NCBI GenBank assembly: GCA_031763025.1
Contig: JASSKH010000014.1
Location: 12,533,201 to 12,597,200 of the forward strand
DNA length: 64,000 nucleotides
Source of the DNA: Macrocystis pyrifera
Lineage: Eukaryota > Sar > Phaeophyceae > Laminariales > Laminariaceae
Direction: 5' to 3'
Shown here: positions 10,850 through 21,103 of the stretch, in pieces
Layout: each line of letters opens with the position of its first letter
How positions within the stretch are numbered: the stretch's first letter is position 1
Translations under genes and position numbers: made by a program
The notes under the pieces: generated by a model
What the model was told of the DNA's origin: nothing
What the model saw: only the letters and a program-made list of their open reading frames with translations
Databases searched by the model: none

Positions 10850-12250
10850 CGTCATCTCGGCGAAGTGGGTGTTCGCCTGGAAGTCCAATGAGCTTGGTGA
10901 TATGGTGCGGGCGAAACCAAGGCTGGTAGCACGAGGTTTCAAGCAGCGTGAGGGTATTGATTTCTTTGAGACTTTTGCTGCGACGCCTGCAGCGTCTTGT
11001 TTTCGTTTGTTGGGTGCTATTGCGTGCGAGTTGGGTTTGGATTTCTGTCAATTTGATGCTGAGCAGGCGTTCGTGCAGTCGAGTTTGGATGAGGATGTAC
11101 TCATGTGACCACCCCTTGGCTGCGGCGAAACGTCTGGTAAGGTAGTCAGGTTGAATCGCAGTCTCTACGGCTTGAAGCAAGCACCGAGGTCGTGGCACAA
11201 CCCCTTTGTCACTCACATAAGAGTCTAGGATTTGAGCAGAGCCCGGCTGATGTATGTGTCATGAGGGTGGTCGAGTCGGGCTCTGTCTCCACTGTAACAG
11301 TAGTTCATGTCGGTGACATTTTCGCTGTGGGATGTAAGGCTAGATGCGATCAGTTCTGTGAAGACCTGAACAACCTTGTTCCCATCAACAATCCGAGCGA
11401 TTTGCGGTGGTATGCTGGTTATTGACTTTCGAGGGATTAGGATGCTAGTACTTTCACCATTCGCAGCAGGCGTTTGCTGAAAAGACCGCGGCGAGGTTTG
11501 GTACTAGTTCTGGGAGGAAAACCTCGCCTTTGACAGGTGTGAAGCTCGAGGAGTTCAACGAGAATGTGAACCCGTGGGTGATTGGTCTTTCCGCGAGTTG
11601 GTGGGGTGCTTGATGTGGCTTGCGAACCAAACACGACCGGACATTACGAACGCGGTGAGGGCGGTAGCGAGTTACACAAATAAGCCAAGGGAAGTACACT
11701 GGAGGACAGCAGACGGAATTTTAGAGTATGTATTATCTACGAGTGATTTCGGCATTACGTTCCAGAAGGCTAACGGGCGTGAGCTGGTAGCGTTTGCAGA
11801 TGCAGACTATACCAACAAAGCCACTGACAGGAGGTCAGTTTCCGGTGGGGATCTCATGTGTGCTGGGGCGTGTGTGTGTTGGTTTTCTAGGACGCAGAAA
11901 AGAGTCGCACTCTCAACCACTGAGGCCGAATACGTAGCACTGGCAGCCACTATCAAGGAGGCAATGCTCATGCGCTATGTATATAGTTTTCATTTTGCGG
12001 GGTTTGGAGAGAGATGAGTTACCTTTTTCGGGGATAACGAGGGGGCAAGGCACCCGGCACAAAATCCAGTGTGTACGTGGAATTCGCAGCACATCGGCGT
12101 ACGACACCATTTTGTGCGGGAGCATATTTCTAGAGGGGGAGTTTCTTATTACCCATGTAGAGCCAGAGGAACAACATGCAGACGTTTTGACAAAGCCGCT
12201 CAACAACACGGTGTTTCGTTACCACCGAGATTGTCTGATGGATCTTTGAC
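10850..12250 (+). pseudogene. copia reverse transcriptase and RNase H regions (fossil)
   Basis: RT sequence characteristic of copia is visible: KWVFAWK and ARGFKQREGIDFFETFA near 10.86-10.98 kb, and DAEQAFVQSSL near 11.06-11.09 kb. RNase H follows at about 11.57-12.0 kb with the signatures GCLMWLANQTRPDI and STTEAEYVAL. A C-terminal motif of the type ...HRDCLMDL ends at 12249. These parts copied the element's RNA into DNA. The region is interrupted several times. Confidence 0.8.
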
Positions 12251-12651
12251 GCGGTTTTTCCGAGGTAGAAGGTTTAATGTTGCGACTTTAGAGCGAAGGA
12301 TTTGTCTGCCCTACGTATAAATCCGAACGTGTAGTCGTTTTCCCTGCCTAATTCCGGGGATGACACCATTTTGTTCCCTGGTGATGGATTTCGAGAGTTT
12401 TTGGTGTTTTCGAGTAGTTTCAACGTCAAATAAAAGGTCAAGTGAAGGAATGTATGCTATCTCGCATTACCTTTGCGATCTGTGTATATGTGGCGGGAGT
12501 AGAGGACAAGGGGATACTCTTGTCCGGAGGAACGATGTTCCTTGCGATCTCTAGCTTTTAAATTCTTGGCATGATTTTTGTTTTGATGAGCATGACTACT
12601 GCCTGTGATGTTTTCTATTATTCGCATCAATTTATCATGAAAAGGCGGGAG

Positions 12652-13160
12652 ATGTTTGGGATAAGTCTGAAGAGAGGCTATGAAGCGCCTGGAGGCGTGT
12701 GCGGTCCATATTAAATGTTTTCTGACTTGGATGGTTTGGATAGTATTTGGGAAATTGAGAGTTTGATTTTTGGGTTGTCGAAAATTGTGTTTCTGAACTT
12801 CATATGAGTTGGTCACAATATTGAGATGTTTTAACCCAGAGGAATCGTACATTGTCGTGTACAGAGCTGGGGGGATATTAGAGTGTGGTCGTCTATATTG
12901 AGCAGGGGGGAAGTTGATTGTGCTCAGAAACACGACGGAGATGTTCCATCTAACATTAGGGAGTTCCATATATTGATACTGGTACGCGATTATAGGAGAC
13001 GGATACTCTGCGGGATAAACGGGAGGTTTATTCCCGCAACCTGTTGGATAATGACCTGCATAGTATATACGTTGCATGAGCTGTCACTCGACAGCTCGGA
13101 TATAATATAAGAGGAGTTCCGTGTTACTGTCTGGAGTCAACCACGCGTCTATATCTTTAG
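12652..13160 (+). repeat. 3' LTR of the copia fossil
   Basis: It begins with TG just after a purine-rich stretch (aaaaggcgggaga, polypurine-tract-like). It matches the 5' LTR from 12914 onwards and the isolated LTR relic at about 56.19-56.32 kb. The exact 3' end is uncertain by about 20 bp. Confidence 0.65.
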
Positions 13161-13799
13161 AGCTCATTGGAGAGGTCCCGATGCCCCGTATCCGGTCTCT
13201 AGTGTCAACTCGTGCCAACAAGCATCGCATACGCCCTACTGAGGTATTCTTCCACTCCAGCGTGTTCTGGAGCCATTCCTGTGACGACGGACTAACATTG
13301 TTAATAAATTGTTGGCGATATATCGATGTGAGAAACATACCAAAGCGAGGGCATACTGTACAATAAGTATGTTTATAGAAATTACTAATAGGCCTCGTTA
13401 TGGCCAGTCGGTGAAACTCGTTTGGAGGTTACTTGCCCTGCGGTTACTTCCCCCATGCTGACAGGTCCTTCTCCTATGTTTTGCTTTCAACTTCTGTGGA
13501 TGTCATGTCCCCGGAACCAACACGCCTACCCAAAAGGTCGAAACCCCAGAATCCTTGGAGAAAAATTTTCCCCAGAAGCTTTGCTCGGGGAAATCGGGAA
13601 ATTGTCATGTCTGGATCTCGCCACGGAGCCTTCTCCTCCACGTTTCGCTGACGAATCCTCAGCGGCGGCAATTCTTCCTAGTTGATTCTCCGCAGCGTGA
13701 CTTAGCAAGGCCCCGCTGAATTTCCCTTTGACCCGAGCGCCGCGAGAGCAACGATGTTTGCTTGCCCATGAACCCCGCATATCATTGTCCTTTTTCGAG
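13161..13799. other. No gene seen
   Basis: This is unclassified sequence between the copia fossil and the GC-rich minisatellite. Open frames are short and unsupported. Confidence 0.45.
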
Positions 13800-14185
13800 A
13801 AATGCATGCCGCGGCACCACCTGCGGCAAAACCTTCCACGGCATCGTCCACGGCATACCAGGGAAAGCCCCAGGGAAAGCCCCACGGACCTCCACGGAAT
13901 ACCATGAGACCCTAACCCTAAACCTTACCCTAACCTAGGTGCCTTGGGCATTGTGGTGCCGTGAGAGTTGCCATGACATTCCGTAAGGGTGCCATGGAGT
14001 GCCGTGTGGCGGTAGCCGCGGGAGTTGCCATGGTACCACCCATGGCGCGCCACGACACCCCCCACGGCGTACTACTATGGAATCCCATGCCACGCCATGG
14101 GATGCCGCGGGGGTGCCATGGTATGCCGAGGGTGGTACCATGACAATGCCACCGCATGAGACGAAAATGTCAAATAGTGTAGAAC
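13800..14185. repeat. GC-rich minisatellite with telomere-like CCCTAA motifs (copy 1)
   Basis: CCACGG-type motifs (13.80-13.90 kb) lead into a telomere-like tract at 13910-13936 (ccctaaccctaaacc and variants). A block of CCATGG/GCATGCC-type short palindromes follows (13.94-14.15 kb), including catggtaccacccatgg. A related block occurs at 36850-37110 in the same order and ends with the same aatagtgtagaa sequence, so this is one dispersed repeat family. Confidence 0.65.
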
Positions 14186-14739
14186 CCTGGGGGGGGGCGA
14201 TGTCCTCGTGGCGTTGTTTGATTCGTCATTTGTTTTGTTCGAGTACTGCTGCTGTGCTGCTGTAGCTCAGCCTAGGTTTGTGCACGCAGGTTGAATTTGT
14301 CTGCTGTATACTTGCACGAGCACTGGCATTGTACAGCAGTAGTTTTTGTTGTTCGCTCCATGCTCGTTCTCGCGACGTATGCTCGCGGTATTACAGTCAC
14401 CAACGGGCTTGCCGGGTCCCGATTCGTGGGTTTGCGACTGGTGAATCGTTGATGTGCACAAAGATCGCTGGCGGCAGCGCGAAGTGCGTCGGCCGCGTCA
14501 CGTTGTTGGGTATGAATTTTGCTTGATGGTGATGGAGGATGTATGTATGTGGCTGCGCAAAGATTTATTCCTCGTGTCTTCATGTCTGCTGCGATTTTTT
14601 CGTGCATGTTCGCCGTCTATATTCTGCTCCTGCAAGGCTCGTGTGACAGGTCATGATCCCTACATTCATTCCGGTTCGCGTCCAACCTATAGTGCCTGCA
14701 GTTTCCAGAGGCGAGACAGTACAAGCTGATGAGCGATGT

Positions 14740-15150
14740 CCAGTCGGCGACCTGGTGCTACTGTTGTTCTAGACATGGTATGCCCGTTGCCCGCGACCTG
14801 GCACGAGTCCTCATGGGTACCGCCGTCGTGATAATATTCACATTGAAGTTCGGGTCGTCCTTGTTTCCCCCCCAAATTTCTGATCCACACTTTATTTTGT
14901 GCCACTTTGGTACGAGATTACGGGGCCATCCCAGAACCTTGAGCAAAACTAGAGGGACGAGTAGCCGTGACCTTTTGACCTGTCTTTCCGATGGTGAACA
15001 CCCACGGCGCAGAAAAAAACAAATTCTCGTACCGTCGCGTCCGGGGCTATCACAAGCGCAAAATCAGTTTATCGCCGACAGCCTGCTACGAGTTCATGGA
15101 CAACAACCACACAGACAGATGCATACGAATAGCCCTCACTCACTTGTCTT
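14740..15150 (+). repeat. Dispersed repeat D, copy 1
   Basis: It is clearly related to 25425-25850 in the same orientation. Shared blocks include cactttggtacgag, ccttgagcaaa and a segment near tttatcgcc-acagcctgct. It has no coding potential that I recognise and no visible terminal repeats. Confidence 0.6.
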
Positions 15151-15283
15151 GTACTGACTATTAATAGCTCGTGAGTTAAATCGGTTGGATCAGGGGATCG
15201 TGCTCGAATAGTAAAATGATGAAATACGTCAATGGTAAGTTGGACTGATTACTATATATATATATATTTTTTTTTTTTCATCA

Positions 15284-15586
15284 TCACTTTTACTTTCCAG
15301 CCCACTCGTAGGAGGTTTTACCCTCGACGATCTTCTGGACAAGCCGTGGTCACAGGTGTCGTCCCTTCTCCCCCCCGGTACGTGCCTTTATTTTTTATCG
15401 CGCATAGGGTTCAGCATTCCCACTGCTCGTCGATTTTCATCGAATGTAGCCAACTCACGCTTTCGCGCTTTCCGCTAATCAATTTTTTATGCAAGAAAAA
15501 GTCCCTATGAGCATGCACTCGGTGAGACTTGAACCCACGAAATTGATCTTGACAGGCACGCGGACCACCTATCAAACCACCGGGAC
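15284..15586 (-). mobile_element. tRNA-derived SINE, copy 1
   Basis: Read on the minus strand, it starts with a tRNA-like head at 15586. That head has a gtcccggtgg start, a degenerate A box, and a B box in gggttcaagtctcacc. A shared body follows (gaaagcgcg, ggcacgtaccggggggg, gacgacacctgtgaccac). The tail ends aaagtaaaagtgatga followed by an A-rich/TA run at about 15255-15280. Four other copies occur in the window. Confidence 0.85.
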
Positions 15587-16574
15587 GACGGATACAAACA
15601 CGTTTTTTTTTTCTGAAATCATATAAAAATTCATTGAAATTGATAAAAGGGCAAATGCCAAAATCAGGTATACCTGATCCGTTTGAGTCAAGATATGGTA
15701 CATTCTAAAATCAAGTAAAATACGCGCGCCAAGAGCCGTGTGATGTCCATGACACTCCGGTAAAAAAAGAATGCGCCTAAAGCACTAAGCGTGCCACATG
15801 GCTTCCAAAATCTAAATCGTTTTGTTTTCTTCAGGGTGTAGGTACCACGGGCTCCACTTGGACCTGCAGAGAGTCACTATTAATATGCTTCGTTTTGTTT
15901 CGCCACGGCGAAAGCGCCACGAAGAGTATTTACTCTGGCGCCCCACCCCCGTTGACAGCTTTGAAGCTTCCAGATCGTCCTCGCGGAACCGGTTGCTCGT
16001 CACGAAATTATCTTGCCGTACCAAACCTGAGACAACCTCGACGCGGGGTGGTGCAGACGAAATGCCGTGTGGCCATGGGGCTGTAAAGACTGCTGTGAAC
16101 AGTGAAAACAACACAGTACACACAACTAACTGAAGCACATCGCACACCCCGAAGGAGAAAAAGTGAAACCAGCGTACGCATGCATGCATGTAGATACATT
16201 TTTGTACGTACGACGTACCGTACGAGTACAGAGTTTATACGTCAATACAGAAGAATTCCAACCGAGGGAGGGCAGATGCAGACGGAGAGAAAACACAGCA
16301 GTGTACGTATGTATGGTCTCTCTGACTGGCTCAAAGTTGGCCAAAATCAATTGAAAGCTAGACAGAGTAGAAAAAATCAGGTGCACCCTGGGCTTTTTCG
16401 AGCCAAAATCAGTTACGATCTCAGCCTGGCCAATAGCAGGCCTCGAGCGGTGTGTTTTGTACTTAGTTTTTAGAATGTGACTGATTTTGGATGAAAAGCG
16501 GCTAGATATACCTTACTTTGGCTAAATACCTTGAAATTAATTTTTGAAATAACGAATATTAGTGTTCCCCGCTA
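15587..16574. other. No gene seen
   Basis: This is AT-richer unclassified sequence. A gtacgtacgacgtaccgtac palindromic cluster lies near 16205-16225. The short opposing open frames over 15.81-16.19 kb have no recognisable domain. Confidence 0.45.
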
Positions 16575-16956
16575 AGATAGACTCTCAGTACACCCAGTGT
16601 CCGTCCTGATTCGTAATCCTAGAGAGATACTGATTCGAAATCCGTGGTCACAGACTGCTGTGAGACAGAGGATGACAAAAAACAAGAAACAATCGCAAAG
16701 TCATGTGTCAAGCAGGTGAAATGCTAGCGTAGCGCGTACGAGAACACAACACAACAAGCAAGACCAAAATAAGAAGGAACATAAAGATTTTAAAAATCTA
16801 CAACAAAAAATTGAAATGAAAAAAAAAAATACAAACGACGCAAAGACTTTAGAAAGGCTGCCAGACGGAAAGCATACGTACTCAGGAAGGACAGATATCT
16901 GCTGCACGGACGAAGAACACGAAATAATGGGAGCTACAGGAAAGAGTCTACAAGAG

Positions 16957-18776
16957 CTAGTCAAACCGATACCTAGCCACCCGATCCGTCATTTCGTTTC
17001 TGCATTCGTCGATAGCTTGACGAGTATCAGTACGGCTGCCCTTCCCCACTCCCCCCCTCCCGTTGTCGCCGTTCTTGGCGTCCTCACCTGCGTGGCGCAG
17101 CCGGATCCTCTGTGCCTCGTCCCTGTGCCACTCGGCCATGAAACAGCCCGCCTCTTCGACGACCCCCCGGCACCACTTCCTTCTCTCCTTAGCCGCTCCC
17201 GGCCATAACACCGAACAGCAGAGGGGAGCTATCCGTTAACCCCTCGGCGGCTTGGAAAACCCTGAGGTCGTCTTCTCAACATTGCGCCCAGTTCTTCTCC
17301 GGTCGGCCTGGTCCGGGGTTCGCCCCACCAGCCATCGTCCCAAACATCACCCGGCGGGTCTGCCGCTCATTGGTCGTCTGATGTACCGCGCCCGCAAAGA
17401 GGATGCTTCTTTTGCGGATGGTCGTCTCAACGCTCTCGCATTGTGATTTTTTTAGGGCCTTGGCGTACGACATGAGGTGGTCAGTGCGTTGCCGGCGCTG
17501 GAAGCCAATGATCCGTAGGAGGAGTTTGTGGTGTGCCGTTCGGAGCTTAGCGAAGTGCTCCTGACCAAGAGTCCACGTCACTCACCCGTACAGCAGGGTC
17601 TCCATCACCTCGGCCTTGAGCATGTGCACTTTTAGAGTGAACGGGGTACCCTGCATATCATACAGTTCCCGTTTGAGACAATTCTAGCATGCCCATGCGA
17701 GCCGGATCCGTCGTGTGATCTCTGGCATAATGTCAGCGCTTGCGACAAGAAGACCGCCCGGATACAAAAACTGCATCGTCTGTCTAAGTCTCTGTCCTTC
17801 TGCTTCGATGACGAGCGGTGAGGCCTCGGGTGCCTGATTCGGTGTCCGCAGCAGCATGGTCTCCGTTTTCTTTTCGGATACGGTGAGGCTTGCTGCATCG
17901 AATACGGTCACAATGACCGCCATCATCCTCGCAAGGCCCTCCGCCGACTTAGACACAATACCTGCTTCGTCCACGCGCAGCATACCCCACACTGACCTCC
18001 GTACGCAAGTTAGTGGGTCAACCTTCACCACGTCCTCGCCAGGGTCCTCCTCGAGGTGAAACAAGCGGCTCCAAATATTTAGGTCATCACTGAAGCGTAC
18101 CAGCACGGCGTGTATCACTGTGACAGCAGCGAAGAAAACATTGAACAGAAGTGGTGACAAGACACATCCTTGCCGCAACCCCTGAGTGATGTCGAACCAT
18201 TCCGAGTGCTCGCCGTCATCCGTACGAACGCGTTCTCGCATGCCTTCGTGAAACTGGTGGACAACGGTTAGCATCTTCTCTGGTACGCCGAACCACCCAC
18301 AGAAGCTCACGGTCGACGGAGTCATATGCTTTCTGCAGGTCGATGAAGCACATGTACAGGGGGATTTTTCTAGCTCGTCCGAGTTCTTGCAGTCGGCGCA
18401 CGACGAACAGCATGTCGGCCGTTGATCGTGCTGGGCGAAAGCCGCACTGTTCTTCGCGGAGTATCGCTTCGGCCTCGCAGTAGTTACTGAGGCGGGACGC
18501 GACCATTTTTAGGAAACCTTTGACTGAATGCGCAACAAGCGAAATCCCTCGGTAATTGTTGCAATCAGAGCGATCCTTTTTTTTACGAAGGACCTTAACG
18601 GTCGTATCTTTCCATTGCTGGGGGACGTTACCCGTTCTCCACACGTTGACAAGTAAGTTGTGAAAGTACCGGATGAATTCGGGGCGGTCGAGTTTCAGTA
18701 ACTCGGCCGGAAGGGACCCTAGTCCCACCGCCTTCCTGTTTGGCATACCCCGAATTACCGCCGTCATATCATCCAT
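16957..18776 (-). pseudogene. LINE-A reverse transcriptase and C-terminal domain, frameshifted
   Basis: RT motifs in order are [46 protein letters not shown] (motif A Asp retained) and [15 protein letters not shown]. Motif C, normally YADD, reads RVDE at 17966-17977, so this copy cannot polymerise. A frameshift lies near 18300 and a stop replaces an expected Cys codon near 17585. The C-terminal domain (17.28-17.58 kb) has HHKLLLRIIGFQRRQRTDH and RVMFGTMAGG; the latter also opens the truncated copy at 20717. The last part (16957-17211) has the W...A...KW..GV..A motif shared by all the truncated copies. Confidence 0.8.
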
Positions 18777-19207
18777 GGTCGGTTAATCTCCAACCGATGG
18801 TGCCAACGGCCGTTGTGGAAATTTGGCGCGGAGGAATTGCTCGCTGCTCGCCTTTCTACCGTCCAACCCCACCGTGCTCTCCAAGCGTTTGTTGAAACCC
18901 CTCTGGTCGTTGTCGGCGAGCATTCTCTCCATTTTAGAAAGGTACTCTTCGAGGTAGGCTTGCAACGCTGTACCAATCGCCCTTCGCAAATTCGCGCACG
19001 CCGTCCTCAGCGTCTTGCACGCGGTTTTATCCATCTTCATGCGAATGACTCGTCGGGCATCCTCCCTCGCATCCCATGCTAGTTGCATGGCGGCTGAGCT
19101 TTCCGCGGTCTCGCACCACCCGGGTTTGTGTGAGTGCTGTGGTGGGGGGGGGGGATATGTCTTTCGCTACTGCATCAGGAATAACATCAGCAAAGGTTTC
19201 TGCCATC

Positions 19208-20256
19208 TCAGAGATACTGTTCGGTTGCGAGGAAAAGGAGGGAAGCTTTGAACGGATCCGCGCCACGACTCGCTGCCTGCAATCTCCGTCGGATCGAAAC
19301 TTCTGCCGGTCGAAAAAAAAAAAAACGATTTTTTGTTTTGGTTCCTACGTATCTGTTGGGTGCGAAACGACCGCCGAGGCGGACCATCGCATATACGATA
19401 TTATGGTCTGAATCCGCCTTGGCTGGGGGCGCAGGCTGGGGGTGGTGCACGCGAGGTCGGTGAGCTTGGCGGGTTAGGATGTAGTCAATCCATTTTTGGT
19501 CGCTGCGGCTGATGATGCCCTTGAACGTATGGGATATTCCATCCTTGCGAGAAAACGTGTTCGTGAGAGCGAGCATATTGTTTGGAGCGAATGCCAGCAG
19601 GCGGTTGCCGTTATTGTTGAGCTCATCACGTCTGTATGCTCCAAGCACTCTACCGTCACCGCACCGTTCCATCGTCTTTCTAGTCCATGAATTTGAGTGT
19701 ACCAGCGCGAACAGGCATTCCTCCGTTGGAGTTTGCTCAACCATGTGCCCCAATTGTTTCCAAAGCTCCTCTTTCATCTGTGTGTTGAGGTTCACCTCCG
19801 TTGGGGCATGGGCAACAACTAACTTGACCTCAACGCTTTCACCAGCCAGCTCGAAGCGCATAGACAAAATAAGGCGTTCGACAATTAACTGGTGGGTATA
19901 GACAGACTTACGGAATATCGCTCCCTTCACTGACAAACCAACTCCGTATAGTCCTTGATTGCCATCCATTTCTTCTTGCCCAGAGCAGAAACCCGGTATC
20001 CTGTTGCAGAAAACTCGGTTTTCCCAAGTCTCCTTGTTTCCTGCAGACTAACGAAGTCGCAGCCCAGTTGTCCGGCTTTTGCCAGCAAACACTCGGCATG
20101 TCCGTATCTGTTCCTCCCTTTCACACCCAGCGCACGCACATTGTAGGTCGCTACCGTCACAAGTGCCGCCTTCTGCCTCGCTCGAGCCTCGCGTGATGCA
20201 GACTTTGCTAGCCGTCGCGTGGTCCTACCCCTCCGTCTTGTTTGTTTTTTTCTCAC
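19208..20256 (-). pseudogene. LINE-A endonuclease domain (APE-like), frameshifted
   Basis: This domain would nick genomic DNA to prime target-primed reverse transcription. Visible motifs are ATYNVRAL (metal-site Asn), LQETR (catalytic Glu), YGVGLSVKG, SDQKWIDYIL and the terminal SDH (in ADSDHNIV). The usual DFN-type motif is degraded to VHSN. A one-base shift near 19965 moves the frame between the N-terminal and C-terminal halves. Another shift in a C-run near 19145-19155 separates the endonuclease from the linker. The frame upstream of 20256 changes within an A-run. Confidence 0.75.
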
Positions 20257-20716
20257 TTTTTTTCCTTGTATCTCGATGTAGGCTCTCTTTTTCTACCCCG
20301 GTGCGTGCCTTCGTTTTCAATGGCTGGGTTTAGCCGTCCCAGCCCATCCCCACCCCGACACTCTCGTCTTCGCTGTCGGGGTGCCTGCTTACCCACGCAA
20401 TGCCCAGCGTTTCCTCTGCCCATGTTGTACCCATTACGCTCTCCGCTGTCGTGATGCTCTTCCTCTGCTGTTGGAACGATTCCCTCGGCATTGGGGTTGA
20501 AAGAAAAACTCATCGACACCACCCCCTCGCCGCCAGTAGTTCACCTACCAGACCGCACAGTGTTCTTCTCTACCGAGGCTTCGGCTCGTATGACCACCGG
20601 TAGACGGGCGTAGGTTCCGATGGGCTCCGATCTAAGCCGAGGTCGGAGCTGGGCGAAGCGAGGGAACAGTTTGTTTTATATTTTTCTTGGTTCGTGTCTT
20701 TCTTTGTTTCTTTTTT

Positions 20717-21103
20717 CGTAAATGTCATTCTTCTTCGCGGGGGGCGTGGCACGGCATAACAAGGAACGATTGCCCTGTCGGGTGATGTTCGGGACGACGG
20801 TTGGTGGGATGAACCCGAGACCTGGCAGACAGTTCAAGACTTGGCATGGATGCATAGTCGAAGAGCTTAGGGAGTTCCGAGTCACCGAAGGGTCAACTAA
20901 ACTCGCCGCCTTGGTGTTTGGAGTTGAGACCGCGCTGTGGTCCACTGCAGTAAAAAAGGGGGGGAAGTGGTACCAGTGGATCATTGCTGCAGCCGAACGG
21001 ATTCATGGTGAGGTGGCCCGAGGCTGAGGCTGAGCTGAGTAGGCAGCGCCGCGCTCAGCCGTGGGTGGTGTCTAAGGGAATTGGTGGGAGGGGGGGGGGG
21101 GGG
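20717..21103 (+). mobile_element. LINE-A 3' end, left part of a copy split by LINE-B
   Basis: This copy starts inside the LINE-A C-terminal domain (FAGGVARHNKERLPCRVMFG) and runs on to a G-run at about 21087-21103. Its sequence resumes at 23927 after LINE-B. It is 5'-truncated, as is usual for LINE insertions. The last coding segment (LAALVFGVETALWSTAV) is well kept. Confidence 0.75.

Larger units (their letters stand above)
6631..13160 (+). mobile_element. Ty1/copia LTR retrotransposon fossil
   Basis: This is an old, broken copia-family element of about 6.5 kb on the plus strand. Recognisable parts in order are the 5' LTR (shorter than the 3' LTR), a Gag-like region with a glutamine-rich microsatellite, an aspartic protease region, an integrase region, a repetitive linker, reverse transcriptase, RNase H and the 3' LTR. 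The order protease-integrase-RT-RNase H is diagnostic of Ty1/copia. The two LTRs differ at roughly one in ten aligned bases and by several indels, so the insertion is not recent. The coding region carries many breaks (on the order of ten) and is not functional. Confidence 0.85.
16575..20530 (-). mobile_element. LINE-A: near full-length APE-type non-LTR retrotransposon, decayed
   Basis: On the minus strand I see, in order, a basic N-terminal segment (20.25-20.52 kb), an apurinic-type endonuclease (19.2-20.25 kb), reverse transcriptase (17.7-18.8 kb), a C-terminal domain with a RKRxxLFAGAV signature (17.3-17.6 kb), and a 3' untranslated region reaching about 16575. That region matches the ends of many truncated copies elsewhere in the window. 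The presence of an endonuclease and a long 3' UTR indicates a nearly complete copy. It has at least five frameshifts and several stop codons. The clade is not settled from sequence alone (I/Jockey/RTE-like are candidates). Confidence 0.8.

Noticed and set aside
10308-11216. 302-codon minus-strand open frame
   Set aside because: It is antisense to the copia linker repeats and RT region, and its repeats mirror the 56-bp tandem array; no independent domain.
13910-13936. A chromosome end or true telomere
   Set aside because: The CCCTAA motif is short, degenerate and internal, and recurs at 36901-36930 in the same dispersed unit.
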